From assembly GCA_027623555.1 (NCBI GenBank), contig JAQBSZ010000035.1, positions 1 through 45,056 on the forward strand: DNA of 45,056 bases. Reading direction: 5' to 3'. A program made the position numbers and the translations under genes. Numbering within the stretch: the first letter of the stretch is position 1; every line of letters begins with the position of its first letter. The DNA is from Pseudomonadota bacterium (GTDB lineage Bacteria; Pseudomonadota; Gammaproteobacteria; Pseudomonadales; Pseudohongiellaceae). Shown piece after piece: positions 27,860 to 38,852 of this stretch. The notes beneath the pieces were generated by a model that was given only the letters and a program-made list of their open reading frames with translations, ran no database searches and was not told the DNA's origin.

Positions 27860-27877
27860 AGCCACGCGGCCGTGGCT
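27860..27877 (-). promoter_or_regulatory. Hairpin between tgt and yajC
   Basis: A perfect seven-base stem, AGCCACG/CGTGGCT, with a CGGC loop lies in the 134-base gap downstream of tgt and upstream of yajC. No T-run follows it on the minus strand, so it is not a standard intrinsic terminator. It may pause or attenuate transcription, or mark an RNA processing site that sets yajC-secDF output apart from tgt. Confidence 0.45.
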
Positions 27878-27923
27878 CGGCTTGTGATCGACTACCTCGA
27901 GGTTTGAATATCCCTGAATTGAG

Positions 27924-30669
<2,746 letters not shown>

Positions 30670-30839
30670 AATCCAGGCTTGGTTACGAAAAGGGCGCGAT
30701 TATACCAGCTATATGATCGGTCGCAGCCGCTGCCAGACCAAATAACTGCGTTAAAAAGTTGCTCAGCGAGGAATTTCCTGCAGGGCGCAGTCCTGTGGTG
30801 CGGGGCGTTGGCAGACAGGCAGCACATTGTGTCTCACCT

Positions 30840-30867
30840 TTGGCAAATGGCTGACATGCAATACAAT
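30840..30867 (+). promoter_or_regulatory. Sigma70-type promoter for acyl-CoA dehydrogenase
   Basis: TTGGCA (30840-30845), a 16-base spacer and TACAAT (30862-30867) each match five of six consensus positions. The start ATG is 25 bases beyond the -10, with AGGAG (30881-30885) six bases before it. This spacing gives a short leader. Transcription would cover both the dehydrogenase and the CysNC-like gene. Confidence 0.55.
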
Positions 30868-30891
30868 GGCCGCCAAGATTAGGAGACCGAG

Positions 30892-32055
30892 ATGGATTTT
30901 ACGCTATCTGAAGAACAACAAGCGTTACAGGCATCTGTCAGGCAATTTGCTCAGAAGGAGTTGCCAGGGATTGCAAAAGAGATTGAAGAAAAGGATGAGC
31001 CCCCCAGCATCGCGCTGAGAAAACGCTTCGCCGAACTGGGTTATCTTGGCGTCAATCTCCCTGAAGAGTTTGGTGGCGGCGGCTTATCCCACCTGGATGC
31101 TGTACTGGTACTTGAAGAGATTGCGAAAATTTCCATCGCCGTCGCCTTCCCCGTATTTGAATCCTGCTTCGGTCCCTGCCTGGCCATCGCCCATTTTGGC
31201 AACGACAGCATGAAGCAGCAAATCCTGCCAAGAGTATGTTCAGGCGACATCGTCGTCGCCGTTTCCATGTCTGAACCCAACGCCGGATCGGCGTTAACAG
31301 ACCTGACGACTCGCGCGCAGCTTACCGACGGTCAAGTCACTGTAAATGGAACCAAGCGCTGGTGCTCCGGTGCCGGACACGCCGAGGCCTTCATTGTTTA
31401 CTGCCGCCTGTCCGATGCGCCCGGCGCGAAAGGTATCGGTGCCGTACTGGTGCCCAAAGGCAGCGATGGCTTCAGCGTTGGCAAACGGGACCATCATATG
31501 GGGTTTCGTGGTGTCTATAGCGCCGACATGTATTTCGACAACGTCACACTACCAGAAGAAAATATCCTGGTTGCCGCTGGCGGTTTCGGAAAACTCATGG
31601 ATGCCTTTGACCTGGAACGCTGCGGTAATACCACCATGTCACTGGCGGTTGCGCAATCGGCGTTCGATTTCGTGTTGAATTACGTTCAGGAACGGCAGCA
31701 ATTTGGTAAACCCCTGGTGGATTTCCAGGCAGTGCAGATCCAGATTGCCGAGATGAAGATGAAACTCGAGGCGGCCCGTCTGCTGCTCTATCGGGCAGTA
31801 GTTAACGCTGAGAAAGGCCTGCCTTCGATTGCAGAGAGTTCAGTCGCCAAATGTTTTGCCAATGAAACGGCGCGTGAGGTAGCTGGCAAGGCCATGCAAC
31901 TGATGGGAGGTTATGGCTATTCAAAGGAATTCCCGCTGGAACAGAAACTACGTGATGCCTGGGGCTGGGGAATTGCAGGTGGCGCAATCGACATACAGAA
32001 GATCAATATTAGTGCAGCCCTGGTGGGTCGACGATTCAATCAGCGAGCGAGTTAA
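30892..32055 (+). CDS. Acyl-CoA dehydrogenase
   Basis: This is a 387-residue FAD-dependent acyl-CoA dehydrogenase, catalysing alpha,beta-dehydrogenation of acyl-CoA. It starts MDFTLSEEQQALQASVRQFA and has the family signatures VAVSMSEPNAGSALTDL, the RQQFGKPLVDFQAVQ segment and the C-terminal QLMGGYGYSKEFPLEQKLRDA. The catalytic Glu should be in the QLMGGYGYSKE region or nearby. A good promoter and AGGAG site lie upstream. The stop is two bases before the CysNC-like gene, so the two are co-transcribed. The acyl chain preference cannot be read. Confidence 0.93.
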   Translation: MDFTLSEEQQALQASVRQFAQKELPGIAKEIEEKDEPPSIALRKRFAELGYLGVNLPEEFGGGGLSHLDAVLVLEEIAKISIAVAFPVFESCFGPCLAIAHFGNDSMKQQILPRVCSGDIVVAVSMSEPNAGSALTDLTTRAQLTDGQVTVNGTKRWCSGAGHAEAFIVYCRLSDAPGAKGIGAVLVPKGSDGFSVGKRDHHMGFRGVYSADMYFDNVTLPEENILVAAGGFGKLMDAFDLERCGNTTMSLAVAQSAFDFVLNYVQERQQFGKPLVDFQAVQIQIAEMKMKLEAARLLLYRAVVNAEKGLPSIAESSVAKCFANETAREVAGKAMQLMGGYGYSKEFPLEQKLRDAWGWGIAGGAIDIQKINISAALVGRRFNQRAS

Positions 32056-32057
32056 CG

Positions 32058-33248
32058 ATGGGCAATAACGTCGACAACATGGAACCGATGCGATTTCTGG
32101 TCAATGCAGTAGAATCTGGCAATCGCGTAAAGGGCCTTCTGGTCAGTGGTGAACTGAAGAAGGATGAGAGCGTCGCAATCGCCCCATCCGGCCAGCAGAC
32201 TTCGATATTAGTCATCGAACAGGAAGGTCAAATTTGTCAGTCGGTTACCGCCGCAACCAACCTCACGCTGGACCTTACCTACTCTGTGACGACAATACCA
32301 GGAGACATCATTGTTCCCGCTGACTTACGCCCTGAATATTCTGATCAGTTTGAAGCGAAGATCTACTGGCATAGTGATCAGGAGTTGTTGCCAGGCAGGA
32401 CTTACACGCTCTCAGCCGTCGGTGGCAGCAGCGAGGCAACCATCAGCAAACTCAAGTATCAAATCGACGCAAAGACCAATCAGCAGATAGCCGCTAATAC
32501 ACTGAGTGCCGACCAATGTGGAGTGGGCAATATCGCCCTGACCCGGGCGATTGTCTTCGACTCGTTCTCGGTCTGCGGTGCTACCGGTCATTTTGATTTA
32601 CAGGACAAGGTGACCGGGAAACTGGTTGCCGAAGGAGAAATCCGCCATGGACTGCGCCGGGCCAGCAATGTGCACTGGCAGGCATTGGATGTCGACAAGC
32701 AGAGCCGTGCCAGCATCAAGCAGCAAACCCCCAGGATCATCTGGTTGACTGGCCTGTCAGGTGCGGGCAAATCCACCATTGCAAACCTGCTGGAGAAGAA
32801 GCTCATCGCCAAAGCCAGGCATTCCTATCTGCTGGATGGTGACAATGTCCGCCACGGATTGAACAAGGATCTTGGCTTTACGGATGCAGACCGGGTAGAA
32901 AATATTCGGCGTGTTGCTGAAACTGCCAAACTGATGCTTGATGCTGGACTGATCGTGATCACCAGTTTTATCTCACCCTTCCGAGCAGAACGCGACATGG
33001 CGCGCAGCATGTTTGGCCAAGATGAATTCATCGAGGTCTTTGTCGATACCAGCCTGGAAGTTTGTGAACAGCGCGATCCGAAGGGGCTCTATAGGAAGGC
33101 GCGTGATGGCCAGATAAAGAATTTTACCGGCCTGGACAGTCCCTATGAGCCACCACAAGCCCCGGAACTGACCCTGGATACTGTTCAGTTCACCGTGGAA
33201 CAGGCAGCTGACGTGATAATCGAGTTTGTAGAGAATCTGCCCGCTTAG
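32058..33248 (+). CDS. APS kinase fused to CysN domains II and III, GTPase domain missing
   Basis: This 396-residue protein has the layout of the C-terminal two-thirds of CysNC/NodQ. Residues about 9-90 and 95-205 resemble the EF-Tu-like domains II and III of sulfate adenylyltransferase subunit 1 (MRFLVNAVESGNRVKGLLVSGEL; ISKLKYQIDAKTNQ). The usual linker RRASNVHWQALDVDK follows. The APS kinase domain (222-396) has P-loop GLSGAGKS (232-239), DGDNVRHGLN, ISPFRAERD and DPKGLYRKAR, all intact. The roughly 210-residue G domain that powers ATP sulfurylase is absent, and the upstream gene ends two bases before this start. It could make PAPS from APS; the sulfurylase role is probably lost. Confidence 0.9.
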   Translation: MGNNVDNMEPMRFLVNAVESGNRVKGLLVSGELKKDESVAIAPSGQQTSILVIEQEGQICQSVTAATNLTLDLTYSVTTIPGDIIVPADLRPEYSDQFEAKIYWHSDQELLPGRTYTLSAVGGSSEATISKLKYQIDAKTNQQIAANTLSADQCGVGNIALTRAIVFDSFSVCGATGHFDLQDKVTGKLVAEGEIRHGLRRASNVHWQALDVDKQSRASIKQQTPRIIWLTGLSGAGKSTIANLLEKKLIAKARHSYLLDGDNVRHGLNKDLGFTDADRVENIRRVAETAKLMLDAGLIVITSFISPFRAERDMARSMFGQDEFIEVFVDTSLEVCEQRDPKGLYRKARDGQIKNFTGLDSPYEPPQAPELTLDTVQFTVEQAADVIIEFVENLPA

Positions 33249-33252
33249 CGCT

Positions 33253-33888
33253 TCAGTGCAGAACCGCACTGGAAGGTTTCGCTTTACTCTCGGCAAATTC
33301 CGGATGCAGCACATCGAGACGCTTCACCAGTAATAAATCGTGGCGACACAGGCGATCATATTCATCGATAGACCGTACATCGATGTCATCCAGCAGCACA
33401 CAAACCACGTCATCATCTTCTATATCGACAACAACGCAGGGTTTGAATCCGTTGATGGTATTCAATGAGGCGAATGAACCTATTTCGAAATTATGCACCG
33501 GGTAGTTGCCATCCATTTGCTTTAGCAATCCGTAAGAGGTGAACGCTACGCCGAATCCGGCGGCGGCTACGACGTGGATAATATCGATAATGTCCGGGTC
33601 AGTTAAATCCACGCGCACGGTATCCGACACCCGCTGGTTATTCTTCATCTGTTTCTGGTTTACAAGACGCAGAAACAGGCTGATGTCTTCCTGGTTCCAC
33701 TCCAGGATCTCTTCTTTTTCCGAACGGGAACTGTCAGAGGAAAGACTCAACACACTGGTTTCAATAGTGAGGTCTTTGATCTCTGTCTCAGGGGGACAAG
33801 GTACTACCATGGAGACCGAACAGTAGCCTTCGCTGCTCTCTGCGCTCAGCCGCCATAAGAAAGGAATTTCGCCGCTTAGCTCAATCAT
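33253..33888 (-). CDS. Hypothetical protein of unknown family
   Basis: A 211-residue cytoplasmic-looking protein that I do not recognise. There is no signal peptide or membrane helix. The first half contains a beta-rich stretch (GYCSVSMVVPCPP) and an acidic/serine linker (SLSSDSSRSEKEEILEW). The second half has a conserved-looking core: DIIHVVAAAGFGVAF, CVVVDIEDDDVVCVLLDDI and a charged C-terminus. The alternating acidic and hydrophobic pattern resembles regulatory or adaptor domains, but nothing specific can be said. It is convergent with the CysNC-like gene (stops four bases apart) and faces the DnaA-box region at its 5' end. Confidence 0.7.
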   Translation of the reverse strand: MIELSGEIPFLWRLSAESSEGYCSVSMVVPCPPETEIKDLTIETSVLSLSSDSSRSEKEEILEWNQEDISLFLRLVNQKQMKNNQRVSDTVRVDLTDPDIIDIIHVVAAAGFGVAFTSYGLLKQMDGNYPVHNFEIGSFASLNTINGFKPCVVVDIEDDDVVCVLLDDIDVRSIDEYDRLCRHDLLLVKRLDVLHPEFAESKAKPSSAVLH

Positions 33889-34089
33889 CTGATACTGCTA
33901 TAACAGAACTGTGCGCACAAACATACCATATTACGGTCTGTGGCAGAATTAATTCCTCGATTGACGGGGGTAACCAACTTCTGTCTTGAACTCTATTACT
34001 TAGCGCTGCTTGTTAAAAACTGGAATCAGCACTTTTCACTAAGCTATTGAGCTTGCAGGATATTCGATAATTTCCTTAGCGGGAATTTT

Positions 34090-34124
34090 TTGTCCACAGA
34101 TTTTGTGGATAACTCAGTGCATAA
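34090..34124. promoter_or_regulatory. Cluster of three DnaA-box-like 9-mers
   Basis: 34090-34098 is TTGTCCACA (one mismatch). 34104-34112 is TGTGGATAA, the exact complement of the consensus TTATCCACA. 34116-34124 is AGTGCATAA, one mismatch from the TTATNCACA complement. The first two face each other across five bases; the third follows the second after three. Read together the tgtggataactcagtgcata stretch looks like that seen in many gammaproteobacterial origins. A further exact box lies at 34294-34302. Confidence 0.55.
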
Positions 34125-34293
34125 TTCCTGGCACACACCCCCGAGCCTCGAAAATCTCTACCAGCGACTTAACTTGGTCAAATTTTAAGCAAACGATAAA
34201 GCTTTTATTTATCAAATAGTTAGGAGTTTTTGAAGGGTCGAACAAAAATAAAACCTGCTGTTTTTAAGGCTTTCATGAAGGCCTGGTCATTTT

Positions 34294-34302
34294 TGTGCAT
34301 AA
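34294..34302. promoter_or_regulatory. DnaA-box match TTATGCACA (minus strand)
   Basis: TGTGCATAA here is the complement of TTATGCACA and fits TTATNCACA exactly. It lies 170 bases from the three-box cluster and 73 bases upstream of the -10 for the next gene. On its own it would be unremarkable; its significance comes from the neighbouring cluster. Confidence 0.4.
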
Positions 34303-34374
34303 AAACTCGAGTAAAACGTGTTTTTCGGTTTACACCATTCCATTATCCGCTGTTTTTATTGAAGTTTTTCAAAC

Positions 34375-34380
34375 TATAAT
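34375..34380 (+). promoter_or_regulatory. -10 element TATAAT upstream of the membrane-anchored protein gene
   Basis: A perfect TATAAT lies 47 bases before the ATG at 34428. Its -35 region is poor (T-rich), and an inverted repeat, TTGAA-GTTT-TTCAA (34359-34372), occupies the spacer. That arrangement suits a promoter regulated by a factor bound between the two elements. Confidence 0.45.
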
Positions 34381-34427
34381 ACCGTTCGTTCATAAAGCAC
34401 GAAGTACCGCCCCATCCCTATCTGGTC

Positions 34428-34886
34428 ATGACTACTCGCCGCTTACCTTTGATACCGGGTCTTGTGACCCTGCTAGTGCTAGTAATAGCTGTGCTGGTGT
34501 GGGGAATTTATCGCAAAGCGCGGATGGATGAAGACAGCCTGCAAATCGCTGTCAGCACCACCGAGGAAGTCTTCAGTACAGTCTCCGGGCAGCGCCTGGC
34601 GCAACTGGCTCACCCCACCTTGCTCGAGCAGCGTCCGGCGGATTCGCTGAATGCCTATGTGGTATCGATACCGAGAATTATGGGGACGCTGGATGCGATC
34701 CAGTCCATCAGCGGTGCTACCGATGTCTCGTTATTCCCGTTCAGTCTCAGACCACCGCGGGCTAACTATGCAATTGAACTGATCTTCAACGGCAATCCGG
34801 CTACCGCAATAATGGCAATGATCTATGCGGAAGAGGGTTGGCAGTTTACGGCTTTTCGTGTCGATGCAGAGATGCTCTTCAACTGA
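34428..34886 (+). CDS. Hypothetical membrane-anchored protein
   Basis: A 152-residue protein with one N-terminal membrane helix (LVTLLVLVIAVLVWGIY) after a short basic N-terminus. A periplasmic domain of about 115 residues follows. The body (EDSLQIAVSTTEEVFSTVSG, then PPRANYAIELIFNGNPATAIMAMIYAEEGW) reads like a small alpha/beta sensor or DUF4019/DUF3887-type NTF2-like domain, a group that often binds small ligands or other envelope proteins. I do not identify it to a family. No strong ribosome site precedes the ATG. The next gene is convergent, 18 bases away. Confidence 0.72.
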   Translation: MTTRRLPLIPGLVTLLVLVIAVLVWGIYRKARMDEDSLQIAVSTTEEVFSTVSGQRLAQLAHPTLLEQRPADSLNAYVVSIPRIMGTLDAIQSISGATDVSLFPFSLRPPRANYAIELIFNGNPATAIMAMIYAEEGWQFTAFRVDAEMLFN

Positions 34887-34904
34887 GAGAAGCAAATTAC
34901 CCTG

Positions 34905-35228
34905 CTATTTCGCGATCAGCTGGTAAACAGAAGGAACCAGGATGATGGCGCAGATCAGGGCAAGCAATACGTCTCGATCCACTCCGTAACTTGACAAGGT
35001 TGCATCCGGTAAATTGAACACAATTACTCCAGTGAGTACCAGCGTAATCACCAGCAAATTTTTCCGCAGCAAGATTGCCGCGATCACAAATGCCGCCGAA
35101 AAAGTAACGACATAGTTATCTTCCATACCAAAGCGAGAGAGGGTTTCATTCGCGATAGTAATACCCAGTGTGATGAAAATCACCGCACCGTATACCAGGG
35201 GTTTTATGATTTGATTGTCTCGTAACAT
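34905..35228 (-). CDS. Small integral membrane protein, unknown function
   Basis: A 107-residue hydrophobic protein with about four membrane helices: LVYGAVIFITLGITIA, VTFSAAFVIAAILL, LLVITLVLTGVIVFNL and LLALICAIILVPSVYQLI. The start is the ATG at 35228, which has AAGGAG five bases upstream; a GTG two codons earlier would overlap that site. No conserved polar motif or family is recognised. The even helix spacing and small charged ends resemble many small conserved inner-membrane proteins. It is convergent with the preceding gene. Confidence 0.65.
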   Translation of the reverse strand: MLRDNQIIKPLVYGAVIFITLGITIANETLSRFGMEDNYVVTFSAAFVIAAILLRKNLLVITLVLTGVIVFNLPDATLSSYGVDRDVLLALICAIILVPSVYQLIAK

Positions 35229-35458
35229 AGCCACTCCTTAAATGATTCACGCTATACCAATAAACGCGGTAACTAAGGATTTGTTGACCAGAAGTGTGAA
35301 CGAAGCGTATGCACGATGGAAATGCAAATGTCGGGATTGGGAACCCGGTCATTAGGAAAGTGTCGACCAGCAGACAGTTTATTTTGCGAACCCACTAAAC
35401 GGTTGGGAAAAGAATAACCAGGACTGAGGCAATCCCACGCGAATAGAGGGTCAATTTA

Positions 35459-37777
35459 TTATTCGGCGACGACTCGCAGTAATTGTATATAGTCGCTAAA
35501 TCCATGGAAAATCTTGTAGATGCCGTCTTGCTTCATCGTACGCATGCCGTCGGCCAGCGCCTGCGCCCGAATGGTGTCCAGGTCTGCCTTTTTGTAAATC
35601 ATGCTCTGTAATTCATGGGTACCCCGTAGCAACTCGTGAATACCTGTTCGACCCTTATAGCCAGTATCACCACAGTCGTCGCATCCGGTCGGCCCCATTA
35701 TTTCATGCTTGCTGAGATCGAGATCTTTGAAGTCTTCATCGAACTGATCCCGCCCATAGGCCCCGATAAGATGATCAAGATCTTTCTGCTCCGGCTTGTA
35801 AGGTGCCTTACATTTTGGACACAGGGTTCGCATCAGCCGTTGCGCCAACACCCCAAGAAGTGCATCGGAGAAGTTTACAGGGTCCAGTCCCAGGTCAAGC
35901 AGACGAGTAATAGTCTCTGGCGCCGAGTTTGTGTGTAATGTAGAAAGCACCAGGTGTCCCGTTAAGGAGGCTTCCACACCGATGCTGGCCGTTTCATGGT
36001 CACGCATCTCACCGATCAGGATGACATCGGGGTCAGCACGAAGAAAGGCGCGCATTGCTGTGGCAAAGGTAAAATCGATCTTTGGAATCATCTGCACTTG
36101 TTGCAGACCAGGTTGAGTAATCTCTACCGGGTCTTCGGCCGTCCAGATCTTTCGTTCCGGTTTATTAATATGTCCCAGCACGGCATGCAGGGTTGTCGTC
36201 TTACCAGAACCGGTTGGTCCAACCACCAGAAACAACCCATGCGGATGCGCTGACATCTCTATAACCCTTTCCATGTTATAGGGTGTCAAATTCAGCTTGT
36301 CCAGCGGCATGGCGCTGCCGGCGGCAAGAATACGCAGTACCGCACTCTCACCCTGCACCGTCGGTACTGTGGCAACACGAAGTTCCAGTTTTTTATTGCG
36401 TACCTTGAGCTTACATTTACCATCCTGGGGCAGTCGCCGCTCTGCGATATTTAACCGGGAAATGACCTTGATGCGAGCAATCAGGGCAGCACAGTGCTCC
36501 TTGGGTATCTTGAGCAATTCCCGGCAGACACCGTCAACCCGGATGCGCACGCCGCCCGGCGCATTGTCTTTGCCTGGCTCGATATGAATATCCGAAGCGC
36601 CCAGACGGTCTGATTCGGTGATGATGCGATTTACCAGCTGGATAATTACGGAGGTTTCGGCAAGGCTTTCGTCTTCATCGTCATCATCGCCCGATTCAAT
36701 CTCAATCCCGTGGTCACCATCCATTCCAGAGAAGATGTCTTCGAAGCCTTCTTCGTAGTCTTCACCCCCACTACCACGCAGAAACTGAATAATATGTTCG
36801 GGTATTCCGACCCGGAACACGTAGTTTCGCGCATTGACTACACCCTGAATTTCCATGATGCGCTGATAATCCGACGGATCATCGATAAGTATTACCGCTT
36901 CGTCCTTATCACCGGCTACCGGTAGCCACAAGTTACTGCGTAAATAGCTGATGCCGATGTTTTCCAGCAGGTCGGTGGGTAATTCATGGTCAGAGCTGTA
37001 CTTCATGTAAGGCACCCGGTAGTAATACTCCAGTGACTTACCAATCATGTCCGCCTCAATTTTGAAATCTTCCATCAGTGTGCGGGTAACGGACCCTCCG
37101 TAGAGAGCAGTCTTGTTCTGCAGGTCTTCCAGTTCGGCGGCGGAAATCTTGCCTTTCTGCACCAGGTAGTCAAATGGTCCTTGGGTACTCTGCAGTGAAG
37201 ACCTGAATTGCTTGGCCAGCATCTGGCAGACCATCATGGCGTGTTTCAGATCGGTCTTGCTGAAATCCCGGTCGCCCTCGAAATTTATCAGCTGCATGAC
37301 GCCGAGCAGAATCTCGTCTTTGATTGGTACCACTATCTGGGACTTAACCTTCCAACCTCTGGCTTCACTAAAGCTGCTGTCGAACTGCAGGCGCGGATGG
37401 ATATCCACCAGTTCGTCACTGTCCATGACATTCTTGATAACGAGCGCCCGTTGACTGAGAGCGACATAACCGGCCAGGGAAGTGGTGCTGAACGGAACCC
37501 GGATTTCAAGTGACTCGTCATTTTCCGGGTCACCCCCACGGATGCTGGAAAGAATCTCCCTACCATTGTCGACAGACTGGTAGATCGTAAATAACCGGAC
37601 CCCGAGCAGGTCCAGCAGATCCTTCTCGACCTCCTTCATTGCCGTCTTCAGCTTCTTGCTGTATTTCAGGCGCTGGTAGATTTTTGAAAGCTGGGTGACG
37701 AATTCATCCTGTTGCTTAACAGGTGCTTCATCGACTGCCTCAATGACTACATCATCTGTGGTTGCTGTCTCTGCCAT
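35459..37777 (-). CDS. GspE/PilB-type secretion ATPase with N-terminal GAF domain
   Basis: A 772-residue ATPase of the type II secretion/type IV pilus family. Residues about 40-200 form a GAF-like sensor domain (LFTIYQSVDNGREIL; VVPIKDEILLGVMQLINFEGD). A degenerate MshEN-like region (about 205-330) and an acidic linker (ESGDDDDEDES) follow. The catalytic module has ASDIHIEPG, Walker A GPTGSGKT (520-527), the Asp box, Walker B ILIGEMRD and the His box STLHTNSAPETITRLLD. A four-cysteine zinc site is present (CPKCK and CDDCGDTG). No pilin, GspF, GspD or PilC gene is adjacent, so its machine is elsewhere. The GAF domain suggests ligand control. Confidence 0.93.
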   Translation of the reverse strand: MAETATTDDVVIEAVDEAPVKQQDEFVTQLSKIYQRLKYSKKLKTAMKEVEKDLLDLLGVRLFTIYQSVDNGREILSSIRGGDPENDESLEIRVPFSTTSLAGYVALSQRALVIKNVMDSDELVDIHPRLQFDSSFSEARGWKVKSQIVVPIKDEILLGVMQLINFEGDRDFSKTDLKHAMMVCQMLAKQFRSSLQSTQGPFDYLVQKGKISAAELEDLQNKTALYGGSVTRTLMEDFKIEADMIGKSLEYYYRVPYMKYSSDHELPTDLLENIGISYLRSNLWLPVAGDKDEAVILIDDPSDYQRIMEIQGVVNARNYVFRVGIPEHIIQFLRGSGGEDYEEGFEDIFSGMDGDHGIEIESGDDDDEDESLAETSVIIQLVNRIITESDRLGASDIHIEPGKDNAPGGVRIRVDGVCRELLKIPKEHCAALIARIKVISRLNIAERRLPQDGKCKLKVRNKKLELRVATVPTVQGESAVLRILAAGSAMPLDKLNLTPYNMERVIEMSAHPHGLFLVVGPTGSGKTTTLHAVLGHINKPERKIWTAEDPVEITQPGLQQVQMIPKIDFTFATAMRAFLRADPDVILIGEMRDHETASIGVEASLTGHLVLSTLHTNSAPETITRLLDLGLDPVNFSDALLGVLAQRLMRTLCPKCKAPYKPEQKDLDHLIGAYGRDQFDEDFKDLDLSKHEIMGPTGCDDCGDTGYKGRTGIHELLRGTHELQSMIYKKADLDTIRAQALADGMRTMKQDGIYKIFHGFSDYIQLLRVVAE

Positions 37778-37947
37778 AAGAAATAAATACTGCCGGTTTT
37801 CCGTAAATTTGCCGATTAACTCCTGCAGAGAGTGTCGAACCTGTCCTGCTCTGCACGAAACACCTGAACCCCTTGTGTTTTGTGGCCTCTGCCAGGGTTA
37901 TCGGCCTCTATGGTAATCTTTTCTGATAAGTTGTGGAACAAATCAAA

Positions 37948-38763
37948 ATGCCAGCAATTTCAAGCAGATTCAACCGGTATTTGTGGATTCTGGCGGTAAC
38001 GCTCGCGTTTACCCCGGGAGCTTACGGTCAACTTCCGGTACTCTCCCAGGCAGACAAGGAGTGGCTGGGAGAGCGAATCTTTCAGAATGAATGTGCAGGG
38101 CGATTCGAATGCCTTACCAGCTGGAATGAAGGAGAAGATTTTCCTTCACTGGGTATAGGCCATTTTATCTGGTACCAGGCGGGTCAGATTGAACCCTTCG
38201 AAGAGACGTTTCCAGAGTTGCTGGAGTTTTACCGGCAACGCCGCCAGGCATTACCAGCATGGCTAAGCGACTCCAGTACAGTGGCATCACCGTGGCGATC
38301 TCGTGATGAGTTTTACCTGCAGATTGACAGTCCGCCAATGCAGGAGCTACGCGGATTTCTCGCGGCCAGCAAAGCCGTGCAAGTGGAGTATATCTCCGAG
38401 CGCCTGCATCGATCGGTGAGTGGCATAACCGGGCAATTTACCGAGGCCGCTCAGCCCAAAGTAGCGGACCAGCTCTACCAGATTGCCAATTCCGCTCCTC
38501 CACTGGGTCTTTATGCGCTGATTGATTACATTCATTTTAAAGGCACCGGGTTGAGCACAAGCGAACGGTATCAGAACCAGGGCTGGGGTTTATTACAGGT
38601 GATGGAGCAACTGCAAAATTCGCATGCAACGCTGGAAAATTTTGTGCAGGCCGCCGAATTGGTCCTGGAGCGGCGCGTCGCGAATGCTCCGTCGGGGCGT
38701 AACGAACAGCGTTGGCTGGCTGGTTGGAAGAATCGTCTGCGGACCTATTTACCCGGCGCGTAA
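37948..38763 (+). CDS. Exported protein with lysozyme-like start, uncharacterised family
   Basis: 271 residues from the ATG at 37948; an alternative GTG at 37933 would add five. A signal peptide (YLWILAVTLAFTPGAYG) directs export. The mature protein begins IFQNECAGRFECLTSWNEGEDFPSLGIGHF. A Glu followed by a compact Ser/Trp/Asn-Glu-Gly and GIGHF resembles phage-lysozyme or soluble transglycosylase active-site regions. A helical body and basic C-terminus follow. I have seen this as a conserved unnamed gammaproteobacterial family. Peptidoglycan cleavage is only a hypothesis. The stop is 89 bases before hisC. Confidence 0.75.
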   Translation: MPAISSRFNRYLWILAVTLAFTPGAYGQLPVLSQADKEWLGERIFQNECAGRFECLTSWNEGEDFPSLGIGHFIWYQAGQIEPFEETFPELLEFYRQRRQALPAWLSDSSTVASPWRSRDEFYLQIDSPPMQELRGFLAASKAVQVEYISERLHRSVSGITGQFTEAAQPKVADQLYQIANSAPPLGLYALIDYIHFKGTGLSTSERYQNQGWGLLQVMEQLQNSHATLENFVQAAELVLERRVANAPSGRNEQRWLAGWKNRLRTYLPGA

Positions 38764-38852
38764 CTGCGGTGACCGGCAGCGTTGTCAGCTTGCCGGCCCA
38801 GACAGAACTCTATACTCTTCGCCTTCTTGAATTATTAGTCAGAACAGCACCT

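Larger units (their letters stand above)
33889..34427. other. AT-rich gene-free region with DnaA-box-like cluster
   Basis: This 539-base stretch holds no gene. It contains four 9-mers matching or nearly matching the DnaA box (listed separately), AT-rich runs around 34180-34260, an 18-bp near-palindrome (AGGCTTTCATGAAGGCCT, 34267-34284) and the promoter of the following gene. dnaA, dnaN and mnmG are not adjacent. I see the motifs directly; calling this an origin would be inference. Confidence 0.6.

Noticed and set aside
27860..27877. Intrinsic terminator between tgt and yajC
   Set aside because: The stem is good, but no T-run follows on the minus strand, so I list it as a hairpin of unknown effect.
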